Positions 1-7,604 of a DNA stretch of 27,242 bases are shown piece after piece. How positions within the stretch are numbered: position 1 is the first letter of the stretch; every line of letters begins with the position of its first letter. Origin of the DNA: Bacteroidales bacterium. Its GTDB lineage: Bacteria > Bacteroidota > Bacteroidia > Bacteroidales > UBA932. The stretch is from assembly GCA_017551425.1 (NCBI GenBank), contig JAFZLQ010000095.1:1-27242 (forward strand), written 5' to 3'. A program made the translations under genes and the position numbers. Below the pieces are notes generated by a model that had not been told where the DNA came from, did not search any database, and saw only the letters and a list, made by a program, of their open reading frames with translations.

Positions 1-663
1 ACCACGATAGGAACAGCAGGCGACAATCCTCACTTCAGTATAAAATTCCGCCAGAACGGACAATGGGCCAATCAGATTGGCGGAGTTTACCTTTACAACC
101 GAGCTGCGAACACCCGCTATTTCACGAAACTAAGCAACTACTGCGACATCGACATCTATCCCGGATCAGCCGGCAATTACGACGTCTATGTAAAATCCGA
201 CAAGAGCGCCGTCTTCGTGCTCCCCGCCGGCACTTCTTTCAGCGTTCCGGAAAGAGTTGAGAGCGAAGACCTCGTAGGCATACTCAAGATTATCGGTGGC
301 CTTAATAATCATAACTGGGATCAAAGCTTCGATTTGGAGTTCGTTTCTTCCACCAACCATGACTGGTACGTCCTGAAGAATGCAAGCAAGCTTGACTCAA
401 ACGGACAAATTGTGTTCAAAATCTGGAATGGCGGATGGGGAAAAGGTATAAACGTAGGCCTCTCCTGGGCACAAAACCCCGACAATCTTTCGTTCAAAGG
501 CAACTTGAATACTCGCATTCCCCTGTGGCTCCGTGATAGCGACGATGAAATTCCAAACATACATATCGACTCCGGCACAGGGCAAGTGGACATCTACATC
601 AAAGCCGACCTGTCACAGGTATTCGCACTTCCTGCAGGAACCGCTTTCTCAGTTCCCGAATAA
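1..663 (+). CDS. SusE/SusF-like glycan-binding protein, 3' part (5' end outside window)
   Basis: The reading frame is open from base 1 to a TAA at 661-663, giving about 220 C-terminal residues. It holds two SusE/F-like beta-sandwich units. Each ends in a similar strand (YDVYVKSDKS...LPAGTSFSVP and VDIYIKADLS...LPAGTAFSVP), and the second opens with IIGGLNNHNWD, resembling the YIVG..NGW start of SusE/F domains. Such proteins are outer-membrane lipoproteins that hold glycans near SusCD porins; the signal peptide lies outside the window. By eye about two thirds of residues match residues ~300-530 of the lipoprotein starting at 846. This copy stops exactly where that protein continues into an SGNH esterase. 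Its DNA looks more AT-rich than the paralogue. The binding role is inferred from domain similarity only. Confidence 0.75.
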   Translation, partial: TTIGTAGDNPHFSIKFRQNGQWANQIGGVYLYNRAANTRYFTKLSNYCDIDIYPGSAGNYDVYVKSDKSAVFVLPAGTSFSVPERVESEDLVGILKIIGGLNNHNWDQSFDLEFVSSTNHDWYVLKNASKLDSNGQIVFKIWNGGWGKGINVGLSWAQNPDNLSFKGNLNTRIPLWLRDSDDEIPNIHIDSGTGQVDIYIKADLSQVFALPAGTAFSVPE

Positions 664-699
664 TCCATCCAGATTTCAGAACCAATTGTCAGCATTCTT

Positions 700-846
700 A
701 TGGAAAAGAATATACAATACACAGCACCTGAACTGTCGATTTTCAGAGTCAAGGCCGAGCATGTGATTCTCCAGGCCAGTATCAATTCAGGATATGGGTA
801 TGCCCAGGGTAAGGACATGACCGTCATCGATGATGAAGACTGGTGA
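700..846 (+). CDS. Short Bacteroidales-type peptide, 48 aa, function unknown
   Basis: An ATG at 700 opens a 48-codon frame ending at TGA 844-846. The product begins MEKNIQYTAPELSIF, has a central VILQAS segment and a glycine/tyrosine stretch (SGYGYAQG), and ends in the acidic tail DDEDW. There is no signal peptide or membrane segment. The layout (basic start, Y-x-x-P-E, hydrophobic core ending in a small residue plus Ser, acidic Trp-ending tail) matches short unannotated peptides that I associate with Bacteroidales surface-protein loci. It lies 36 bases after the upstream paralogue, and its TGA shares a base with the ATG at 846 of the next lipoprotein (TGATG), implying translational coupling. 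Coding status rests on that overlap and the familiar composition. Confidence 0.6.
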   Translation: MEKNIQYTAPELSIFRVKAEHVILQASINSGYGYAQGKDMTVIDDEDW

Positions 847-2978
847 TGATTATGAATAAATACCTTTTACTGCTTGCTTCTCTCGCAGCGGCGGCAGGCT
901 GCTCCCTGAAACCGGAAGATACTCCGGTGCAGGAAGAGACCGTAACATATTCCATCTTCGCGACCGGCCCTTCCGTGGATGTGAAGGCGACCATCTCCGA
1001 CGCCGGCAAGTTCAGCTGGAGCGCGGGGGATGAGATCGCAGTCTATAACTCCGCCACCGGGAGTTTCGTGACATTCCGCTCCGCTGCCGGAGACGGCAAC
1101 TTCACGGCGGAAGCAGCTCCCGGCGCAGTGTTTACGACCGCCTATTATCCTGCGTCCGTCGCAGTCCCTTCAGATCCCGGTAAAGTCAAGCTTCCCACGT
1201 CCTACACCCAGGCGGAGGCCGCGGCCGGAAAGACATTCCCGATGATGGCGACCGTCGATGGCGGAGCCCTGTCCTTCAAGCACCTCGCGTCCCTGCTCAA
1301 AATAACCGTCAACGACGTTCCTGCAGAGGCCACGTCCATAACGGTATCCTCGGACAAGGCCCTCGGAGGCACTTTCGCGATAGGGAAAGACGGCTCAGGC
1401 AATGACGCGATACTCGCGGCAGACGGGTCCGGCGACATAGGGATAAGCCTCTCTAATGCCGCCGCATCGAACGTCACGGTTTATGTCCCCGTACCCGTAG
1501 GCACCTACTCCTACACCGTAACCCTGCGCAGCGGCAGCACCGCCCTGCTTTCGCAGACGACCACTTCCGCCAAGACTCTGGAAAGGGCTTCCCTGCACAT
1601 CCTCGTGCCGCTGACATATACCAGCCAGCAGGAGGAGCCCCAGGAGATAGACCATTATGCCCTGATAGGCTACCACAAGGCCGATGAAAGCTGGTCTTCC
1701 GACATTGCCCTGAAGAGGGTTGACGGGTTCCCCGACTGGAGAGTCGTCACCATAGGTACCGCCGGCGACGTTCCCCACTTCTCCTTCAAATTCCGCAAGG
1801 ACGGCGGCTGGTCTGAACAGATCGGAGGCGTTTACCGTTACAACCGTGCGGCCAGCACCTGCTTCTTTACCAAAACGACCGACAATTCCGACTTCGACGT
1901 TTACCCCGGCACCCAGGGCGATTACGATGTGTACATCAAGTCCGACAAGAGCACCGTATTCGTGCTGCCCGCCGGAACGTCGTTCAACGTTCCCGGGAGG
2001 ATCGAGAGCGAAGACCTCGTAAGCCAGCTCTACATAGTGGGAGGTCTCAACGGACACGTATGGGACATGAATTTCCCCCTGGAATTCGCATCGTCCGCCA
2101 ACCATGACTGGTACGCCCTGCGCAACGCCAGCAAGATCGAAGGATGGGGCGCAATGGTATTCAAGATCTACAACGGTTCATGGGGCGCCGGAGTGAACAT
2201 CGGCTTCTCATGGGAACTCAACCCCGACAACGCTTCGTTCATCGGCGACATGGAAACCGTCTATCCCCTGTGGCTCAGGGAGGGTGACGACGACATTCCC
2301 AACATCCATCTCGGCACCGACGGAAGCGCAGTGGACATCTACATCAAGGCAGACCTCAGCCAGATATTCACCCTCCATGCCGGATCGGCATTCTCTGTCC
2401 CTTCAGAATCCACCAAGCCCGCACCCGACGCCGTCTTCATCGGCGATTCCATCACCTACTTCTGGAATCACGCCGACAGGGGCGATCCTTCCTTCTTCAC
2501 ATCCCACAACTACCTTGCGAAGGGTGTAGAGGGCCAGACCTCGACGTCAGTCAGGAACCGCTTCGCCGGCGACGTGATAGCGAAGAACCCGTCCAAAGTG
2601 GTGATCCTGTGCGGAGCCAACGATTTTGCCGGCAACGACGGCTCGATCGCCACCCCCGCCTTCGTCCGGGACAACATTGCCGCCATGGCCGAATCCGCAA
2701 AAGCGGCTGGGATAAAGGTATTCATCGGATCGGTACTCCCCTGCAACACGTTCTGGTGGGCTCCCTCGGTGAATCCTGCCGACAACATCATAGCGGTGAA
2801 CTCACTGCTGAAGACCCTCTGCGAGAGCAACGGATACACCTACGTCAATTACTACGACGCCCTCGTGGACACATCGACGAAAGGCCTGAAGAACGAGTAC
2901 AGCCTCGACGGCTGCCACCCCACCAAAGCGGGTTATACCGCCATGGAAGGCGTCGTACTCCCCCTTCTTACCAAATAA
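846..2978 (+). CDS. Lipoprotein with Mfa-like, two SusE/F-like and SGNH/GDSL esterase domains
   Basis: This is a 710-residue surface-type lipoprotein. The signal peptide ends in the lipobox AAGC (Cys19). Residues ~30-255 resemble the Mfa-like/fimbrillin family (WSAGDEIAVY, FPMMA, FKHLASLLKITV). Residues ~268-530 hold two SusE/F-like glycan-binding units. Residues ~530-710 are an SGNH hydrolase: block I GDSI (nucleophile Ser535), block III GAND (Asn592) and block V DGCH (Asp688, His691). Such enzymes usually deacetylate or de-esterify glycans or other carbohydrates; the substrate here is unknown. I chose ATG 846 because it overlaps the stop of the upstream peptide; GTG 843 and ATG 852 are alternatives, and 852 gives an equally good signal peptide. 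The SusE/F part is paralogous to the gene ending at 663. Confidence 0.85.
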   Translation: MIMNKYLLLLASLAAAAGCSLKPEDTPVQEETVTYSIFATGPSVDVKATISDAGKFSWSAGDEIAVYNSATGSFVTFRSAAGDGNFTAEAAPGAVFTTAYYPASVAVPSDPGKVKLPTSYTQAEAAAGKTFPMMATVDGGALSFKHLASLLKITVNDVPAEATSITVSSDKALGGTFAIGKDGSGNDAILAADGSGDIGISLSNAAASNVTVYVPVPVGTYSYTVTLRSGSTALLSQTTTSAKTLERASLHILVPLTYTSQQEEPQEIDHYALIGYHKADESWSSDIALKRVDGFPDWRVVTIGTAGDVPHFSFKFRKDGGWSEQIGGVYRYNRAASTCFFTKTTDNSDFDVYPGTQGDYDVYIKSDKSTVFVLPAGTSFNVPGRIESEDLVSQLYIVGGLNGHVWDMNFPLEFASSANHDWYALRNASKIEGWGAMVFKIYNGSWGAGVNIGFSWELNPDNASFIGDMETVYPLWLREGDDDIPNIHLGTDGSAVDIYIKADLSQIFTLHAGSAFSVPSESTKPAPDAVFIGDSITYFWNHADRGDPSFFTSHNYLAKGVEGQTSTSVRNRFAGDVIAKNPSKVVILCGANDFAGNDGSIATPAFVRDNIAAMAESAKAAGIKVFIGSVLPCNTFWWAPSVNPADNIIAVNSLLKTLCESNGYTYVNYYDALVDTSTKGLKNEYSLDGCHPTKAGYTAMEGVVLPLLTK

Positions 2979-3015
2979 TTGTTGGTTATTTCACTTTTTA
3001 TACTATTGCAAGGAT

Positions 3016-3035
3016 AGCACTCGAAAAAGAGTGTT
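3016..3035 (+). promoter_or_regulatory. Inverted repeat in the susC promoter spacer, possible operator
   Basis: AGCACTC, a 6-base GAAAAA loop and GAGTGTT form a 7-bp stem with one G-T wobble. The right arm overlaps the first base of the -7 box at 3035-3042, so a bound dimer would compete with RNA polymerase. It lacks a following T-run, so it does not look like a terminator for the upstream gene. The regulatory role is inferred from position only. Confidence 0.35.
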
Positions 3036-3042
3036 ATCTTTG
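3035..3042 (+). promoter_or_regulatory. -7 promoter box of the susC operon
   Basis: TATCTTTG matches the Bacteroidota housekeeping -7 consensus TAnnTTTG. A TTG at 3006-3008 is a loose -33 candidate with a long spacer. The box is 46 bases before the susC ATG, giving a leader of about 40 bases, unlike the other promoters in this window. No Shine-Dalgarno is visible before the ATG. Confidence 0.55.
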
Positions 3043-3088
3043 CGTAGTATCGGTAACGAACTAACACTGAAACACCAATCAACCCCTT

Positions 3089-6058
3089 ATGAAGAAACTC
3101 ATTGTATTTGTGATGCTGCTTCTGGGCGCAACGGCGTTTGCGCAGAAGCGCACGGTCACTGGTACGGTGACGGACAATCTCGGCTACCCGGTCATCGGAA
3201 TGATGGTCCTGGAGGAAGGCACGCAGAACGGTTCCGCCACCGGCTCCGACGGCCGCTACTCCATCACCGTGGCTTCCGAGAACCCGGTGCTCGTATTCGA
3301 CGCGCTGGGTTATGAGACGGTCCGCGAGGCCGTCGGCGACCGCAGCGTCATAGACGTCACGGTCTCCGAGGAGGCCCTGATGCTCGACGCAGTCGTGGCT
3401 ATCGGCTACGGCTCCGTGCGCAAGAAAGACCTCACCACGGCGGTCAGCGTCGTCTCTACGGAAGACGTGAGCCTGCGCCCCATCACCGAGGCTTCCGGCC
3501 TCATCCAGGGCAAGGTGGCCGGCGTGCAGGTGCAGCAGACCAGCGGTCTTCCCGGCTCGGGCATGACCGTACGTGTGCGAGGCAACAGCTCCATAGCCTC
3601 TTCCAACGACCCTCTTTACGTCGTTGACGGAGTCCCCGTGGGTGAAGGCGGATACGCAATCGCCTACCTCTCACCCGGAGACATAGAGACCATGCAGATA
3701 CTCAAGGACGCATCCTCCGCAGCCATCTACGGCTCCCGCGCCGCCAACGGCGTCGTCCTTATCACCACCAAGCAGGGCTCCAGGAACCAGGCGCCCCGGG
3801 TGAATTTCTCTGCCTACGCCGGCATTTCCAAGGTCACCCGCACCTACGAGGTGATGAACACCGAGGAATACCGCGAGTACGCAAAGGAGTTCAACGTCAA
3901 CATTCCCGACGACGTCACGGACCAGACGGACTGGTTTGACGAGACCTACAAGACCGCCATCACCCAGAACTACCAGATCGGAGTCTCCGGCGGTTCGGAC
4001 AAGGTGCGCTACTACCTGGGCGGAGGCTACACAGACGAAGAGGGTATCCTCAAGGTGGCTTACGCAAAGCGCTACAACGTACGCGCAAGCTTCGACGCAG
4101 ACCTTTACAAATGGCTGAGCGCCGGAGCCAACGTGGCATATTCCAGCTACCGCAACAACGGAATCATCTCCGGAACCGGAGCGAACAGGGCCGGCGTAGT
4201 CCTTTCCGTGATCAACGCCCCCACCTACGCCCCTATCTGGGATCCCGAGAACCCCAAGCAGTACTACTCCAACTTCTACGGCCTCGGCGGATACACCACG
4301 CCACTCGAGAACCTGGCGCGCAGCGAGAACAACTTCGACACCACCGACCGCCTGATCATGACGGGATACGCCCAGATCAACTTCGGCAAGCACCTCAACT
4401 TCAAGAGCACCGTGAGCATGGACCGCAGGTGGGTGCACAGCTACTATTATCTCGACCCTGTGCAGACCAGCTACGGCCGCACCCTGCACGGCGAGGCCAG
4501 CGACACCCGCAGCGACGACCGCCGCATGATCTACGACAACATCCTCAGCTACAGCAACACCTTCGGAGGCAAGCACAACCTGGAGGCTATGGGCGGCACC
4601 TCGGCCACAGTGTCCGACTGGCAGCAGCTCAGCGGCTCCCGCAGCTACTTCAACCCCGAATACTACGATGCCATCTGGGGCCTCGGAGGCGGCAACAAGG
4701 GCGGCCTGCGCGGGCAGAGCACCGCATGGAGCCAGTGGGCGATAATGTCCTACCTCGGGCGAGTCGCATACAACTACGACAGCAAGTATTACCTCACGGT
4801 GAACTTCCGCGCCGACGGTTCCTCCAAGCTCGCCCCCGGGCACAAGTGGGGCTACTTCCCTTCCGCTTCCGCGGCATGGCGAATCAGCGGCGAGGAATTC
4901 ATGAAGGGCGCCACCGCCATCAACGACCTCAAGCTCCGCGTGGGCTGGGGCCAGCAGGGTAACCAGAGCGGTCTGGGAGACTACGCATGGGTGCAGTCTT
5001 ACAACACCAACTACTACGACTGGACCCAGTCCCAGTTCGCAGACGCAGTACCTACCCTCGGCACCAAGAGCAACTGGAAGAACGAAGAGCTCACCTGGGA
5101 GACTACCACTCAGACCAACGTCGGTCTGGACGCCGCGTTCTGGGGCAGCCGCCTCACCGTCACCCTGGACGCATACTATAAATACACTACGGACATGCTG
5201 ATGAGCGTCGCCATTCCCAACCAGCCCAGCATGTACCGCAACGAGGGCGAGATGTCCAACTGGGGCCTCGAGGCCGCAATCAGCTCCGTGAACGTCGCCA
5301 GGGGCGATTTCGAATGGAGCACCGACTTCAACATCTCCATGAACCGCAACAGGCTGGAGAAGCTCACCCTCAGGCAGGTCTATTACTACGTGAGCCCCGA
5401 GTCCATAGGCGACAACATAGTGCGCATGGAGCCCGGCCATCCGCTCTCGCAGTTCTGGGGATACAAGGCGAACGGAGTAGATCCCGAAACCGGTCTCGTG
5501 ATTTACGAAGACCTGAACTCGGACGGCAAGATAAACGACTCCGACAAGACCTGGATAGGAGACGCCAACCCCGACTTCATCTTCGGTCTCACCAACAACC
5601 TCAAGTGGAAGGGCCTGAGCCTCAGCTTCCTCATTACCGGCAGCTACGGCAACGACATCTACAACGTATCCAAGGTGGATATGATAGGCATGCACAACGC
5701 AGCCAACCAGCTCAAGGACGCCATCTACCGCTGGAGGGTTCCCGGCATGGAGACCGACATCCCCAAGGCGGGCGAGGCATACAACGTGAAGTCTTCCACC
5801 ATGTGGGTGGAGGACGGCAGCTACCTCAAGGTGAAGAACATCACCCTGTCCTACGACATCCCGTCCAAACTCCTGCGCAAGATCGGCATAGCCCGCATAC
5901 AGCCTTACGTCACGCTGGCCAACATGTTCACCCTCACGAAGTACACCGGATACGACCCGGAAATGAGCCAGTACTCCTCCGCCACAAACATGGGCATAGA
6001 CTACGGTACATACCCGAACGTCAAGACAGCGACATTCGGCGTAAATGTTGACTTTTAA
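3089..6058 (+). CDS. susC: SusC/RagA-family TonB-dependent outer-membrane transporter
   Basis: This is a 989-residue outer-membrane importer that takes oligosaccharides delivered by SusD into the periplasm using TonB energy. A Sec signal peptide ends at AFA|Q (residue ~19). A carboxypeptidase-regulatory-like beta domain (~22-105) follows, then a TonB-box-like segment (LDAVVAIGYG, ~108-120), the plug (LIQGKVAGVQVQ, VRVRGNSS, DPLYVVDGVP, DASSAAIYGSRAANGVVLITTK) and a long beta-barrel ending in an aromatic residue (VNVDF). There is no N-terminal STN domain, so no direct anti-sigma signalling is expected. Length is usual for the family. It is the first gene of the susC-susD-GH30-SGBP operon, 12 bases before susD. 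The symbol is a family name; the substrate is not shown by the sequence. Confidence 0.97.
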   Translation: MKKLIVFVMLLLGATAFAQKRTVTGTVTDNLGYPVIGMMVLEEGTQNGSATGSDGRYSITVASENPVLVFDALGYETVREAVGDRSVIDVTVSEEALMLDAVVAIGYGSVRKKDLTTAVSVVSTEDVSLRPITEASGLIQGKVAGVQVQQTSGLPGSGMTVRVRGNSSIASSNDPLYVVDGVPVGEGGYAIAYLSPGDIETMQILKDASSAAIYGSRAANGVVLITTKQGSRNQAPRVNFSAYAGISKVTRTYEVMNTEEYREYAKEFNVNIPDDVTDQTDWFDETYKTAITQNYQIGVSGGSDKVRYYLGGGYTDEEGILKVAYAKRYNVRASFDADLYKWLSAGANVAYSSYRNNGIISGTGANRAGVVLSVINAPTYAPIWDPENPKQYYSNFYGLGGYTTPLENLARSENNFDTTDRLIMTGYAQINFGKHLNFKSTVSMDRRWVHSYYYLDPVQTSYGRTLHGEASDTRSDDRRMIYDNILSYSNTFGGKHNLEAMGGTSATVSDWQQLSGSRSYFNPEYYDAIWGLGGGNKGGLRGQSTAWSQWAIMSYLGRVAYNYDSKYYLTVNFRADGSSKLAPGHKWGYFPSASAAWRISGEEFMKGATAINDLKLRVGWGQQGNQSGLGDYAWVQSYNTNYYDWTQSQFADAVPTLGTKSNWKNEELTWETTTQTNVGLDAAFWGSRLTVTLDAYYKYTTDMLMSVAIPNQPSMYRNEGEMSNWGLEAAISSVNVARGDFEWSTDFNISMNRNRLEKLTLRQVYYYVSPESIGDNIVRMEPGHPLSQFWGYKANGVDPETGLVIYEDLNSDGKINDSDKTWIGDANPDFIFGLTNNLKWKGLSLSFLITGSYGNDIYNVSKVDMIGMHNAANQLKDAIYRWRVPGMETDIPKAGEAYNVKSSTMWVEDGSYLKVKNITLSYDIPSKLLRKIGIARIQPYVTLANMFTLTKYTGYDPEMSQYSSATNMGIDYGTYPNVKTATFGVNVDF

Positions 6059-6070
6059 CCGCGCACGACC

Positions 6071-7603
6071 ATGAAAAAGATACTTTCAATAATCAGCATA
6101 GCGGTCGCAGCATTCGCACTGGATTCGTGCGACCTGGATCTCTACTCCCCCACCTCCTTCAACAAGGGCAATATCGAGGAACACGGAGAAAGCGAAGTGC
6201 AGTTCAGCACCCGTTCCGACATGCTTGGCCTGCGCAACACCATGTACAACAGCTGGCTCAAGGACCTTCAGGAAATGGGTCTTGAGGACTGGCTGGTTTA
6301 CTCCGAAACCCGCTCGGACAACGCCTACTGCGGCACCACGACCCCGGAAATCATGGCGCTCGAGGCCAACACCCAGGACGGTTCAAACGTCAATGTCAAA
6401 CGCGACTGGGACTGGTACCAGACCCAGGTGTCCAACGCCAACAACATCATCTGCAACATCGATGAGATACGCAAGATGGACAGCACCCTCTCTGAGAGCG
6501 AGTGCAGGCAGTGGAAGGCCGAGGCCCTTATCTGGAGAGCATTCTGCTTCTTCCGCCTCACCCAGCTCTGGGGAGACGCCCCCATGGTGCTCGAGATCCC
6601 TCCGGCAATCACGGTCGACAACGTAGAGGAATACTACCATCTCTACTATCCCGACCGCGTGCCCCGCGACCAGGTCTATGCCCGTCTCGTGGAAGACCTC
6701 ACCCTTGCCGCCCAGGACGCCCCCGACGTGGACGCAGGCAACAAGATGCTGCTCTCCAAGGCGTTTGCCAAGGGCCTCCTCGCCCGCATCTACGCAGAAA
6801 AGCCCATACGCGACTGGAACAAGGTCATCGAATACTGTAACGATATAGAAGGAATGGGATTCAAGCTCGAAGAGAACTACGACGACCTCTGGGCCTATAC
6901 TCCTTTCTCAAACGATGCCGAAAAGGGAGCTTCCGACGCACACCGCAATTCCAAGGAGACCATCATGGAAGTCCAGTGGACCAACAAGAACGAGGGCAAC
7001 TGGGTGTTCATGATGTACCACAGGAACGCCTACGACCCCGACAACAGTTACTCCTGGGCCAAGTGGACCACGCCTTCCAGGGACCTCATCGCAGCATTCG
7101 AGGCCGAGGGTGACGAAGTGCGTTACAAGGCCAGCGTAGTCTGGGACAGCTGCAACTGGTCAAACTACTATCCTTCAGACAATTACGCCTTCGCCCACAA
7201 GATGCGCACGAACGTGAGCAGCATCATCCTCATGCGTCTCGGAGAAATCTATCTCCTGCATGCCGAGGCCCTCGCCTGCACCGGCAAACTTGCCGAGGCG
7301 GCGGAATATGTGAACCGCATCCGCAACAGGGCCGGGCTCGCCCCCATCGCCACTCCTTCCGACGAGAAGACCGCAATCGACCTCATCCTCAAGGAGCGCC
7401 GCCTGGAGCTGGCATTCGAAGGATTCCGCTTCTTCGACCTTGCCAGGCACGACCGCATAATCGACGTGCACAACTCCGCAGAGCTCGCAAAGGACAGCTA
7501 CTGGCAGCGCCGCAGCCCCCTCGACGAGAACACCATCCTGCTCCCCATCCCCACCACGGCGCTGGAGAGCAACTCGAGCCTCGAACAGAACCCCGGCTAC
7601 TAG
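6071..7603 (+). CDS. susD: SusD/RagB-family starch/glycan-binding outer-membrane lipoprotein
   Basis: This 510-residue lipoprotein forms the lid on the SusC barrel and captures glycan at the cell surface. The signal peptide ends in LDSC with Cys20 as the lipidated residue. The helical SusD fold is recognisable: an early SPTSFNKG segment, the WRAFCFFRLTQLWGDAP helix (~160-175) typical of RagB/SusD, the KAFAKGLLARIYAE repeat helix, and the C-terminal region RLGEIYLLHAEAL, NRIRNRAGL, LILKERRLELAFEGFRFFDLARH and LLPIP, which are hallmarks of the family. It lies 12 bases after susC and 1 base before the GH30 gene. No frameshift or truncation is visible. Confidence 0.97.
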   Translation: MKKILSIISIAVAAFALDSCDLDLYSPTSFNKGNIEEHGESEVQFSTRSDMLGLRNTMYNSWLKDLQEMGLEDWLVYSETRSDNAYCGTTTPEIMALEANTQDGSNVNVKRDWDWYQTQVSNANNIICNIDEIRKMDSTLSESECRQWKAEALIWRAFCFFRLTQLWGDAPMVLEIPPAITVDNVEEYYHLYYPDRVPRDQVYARLVEDLTLAAQDAPDVDAGNKMLLSKAFAKGLLARIYAEKPIRDWNKVIEYCNDIEGMGFKLEENYDDLWAYTPFSNDAEKGASDAHRNSKETIMEVQWTNKNEGNWVFMMYHRNAYDPDNSYSWAKWTTPSRDLIAAFEAEGDEVRYKASVVWDSCNWSNYYPSDNYAFAHKMRTNVSSIILMRLGEIYLLHAEALACTGKLAEAAEYVNRIRNRAGLAPIATPSDEKTAIDLILKERRLELAFEGFRFFDLARHDRIIDVHNSAELAKDSYWQRRSPLDENTILLPIPTTALESNSSLEQNPGY

Positions 7604-7604
7604 T

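Noticed and set aside
3936..4962. Arg/Gln-rich + strand frames inside susC (3936-4118 and 4111-4962)
   Set aside because: They are out-of-frame shadows of susC with biased composition and no start context or domain.
3671..5695. 674-codon open frame antisense to susC
   Set aside because: It is a by-product of strong GC bias at the third codon position in susC. Its product is low-complexity Val/Gly/Ala/His-rich with no recognisable domain. The same holds for long antisense frames in GH30 (7647-9068) and GH18 (11481-13238).
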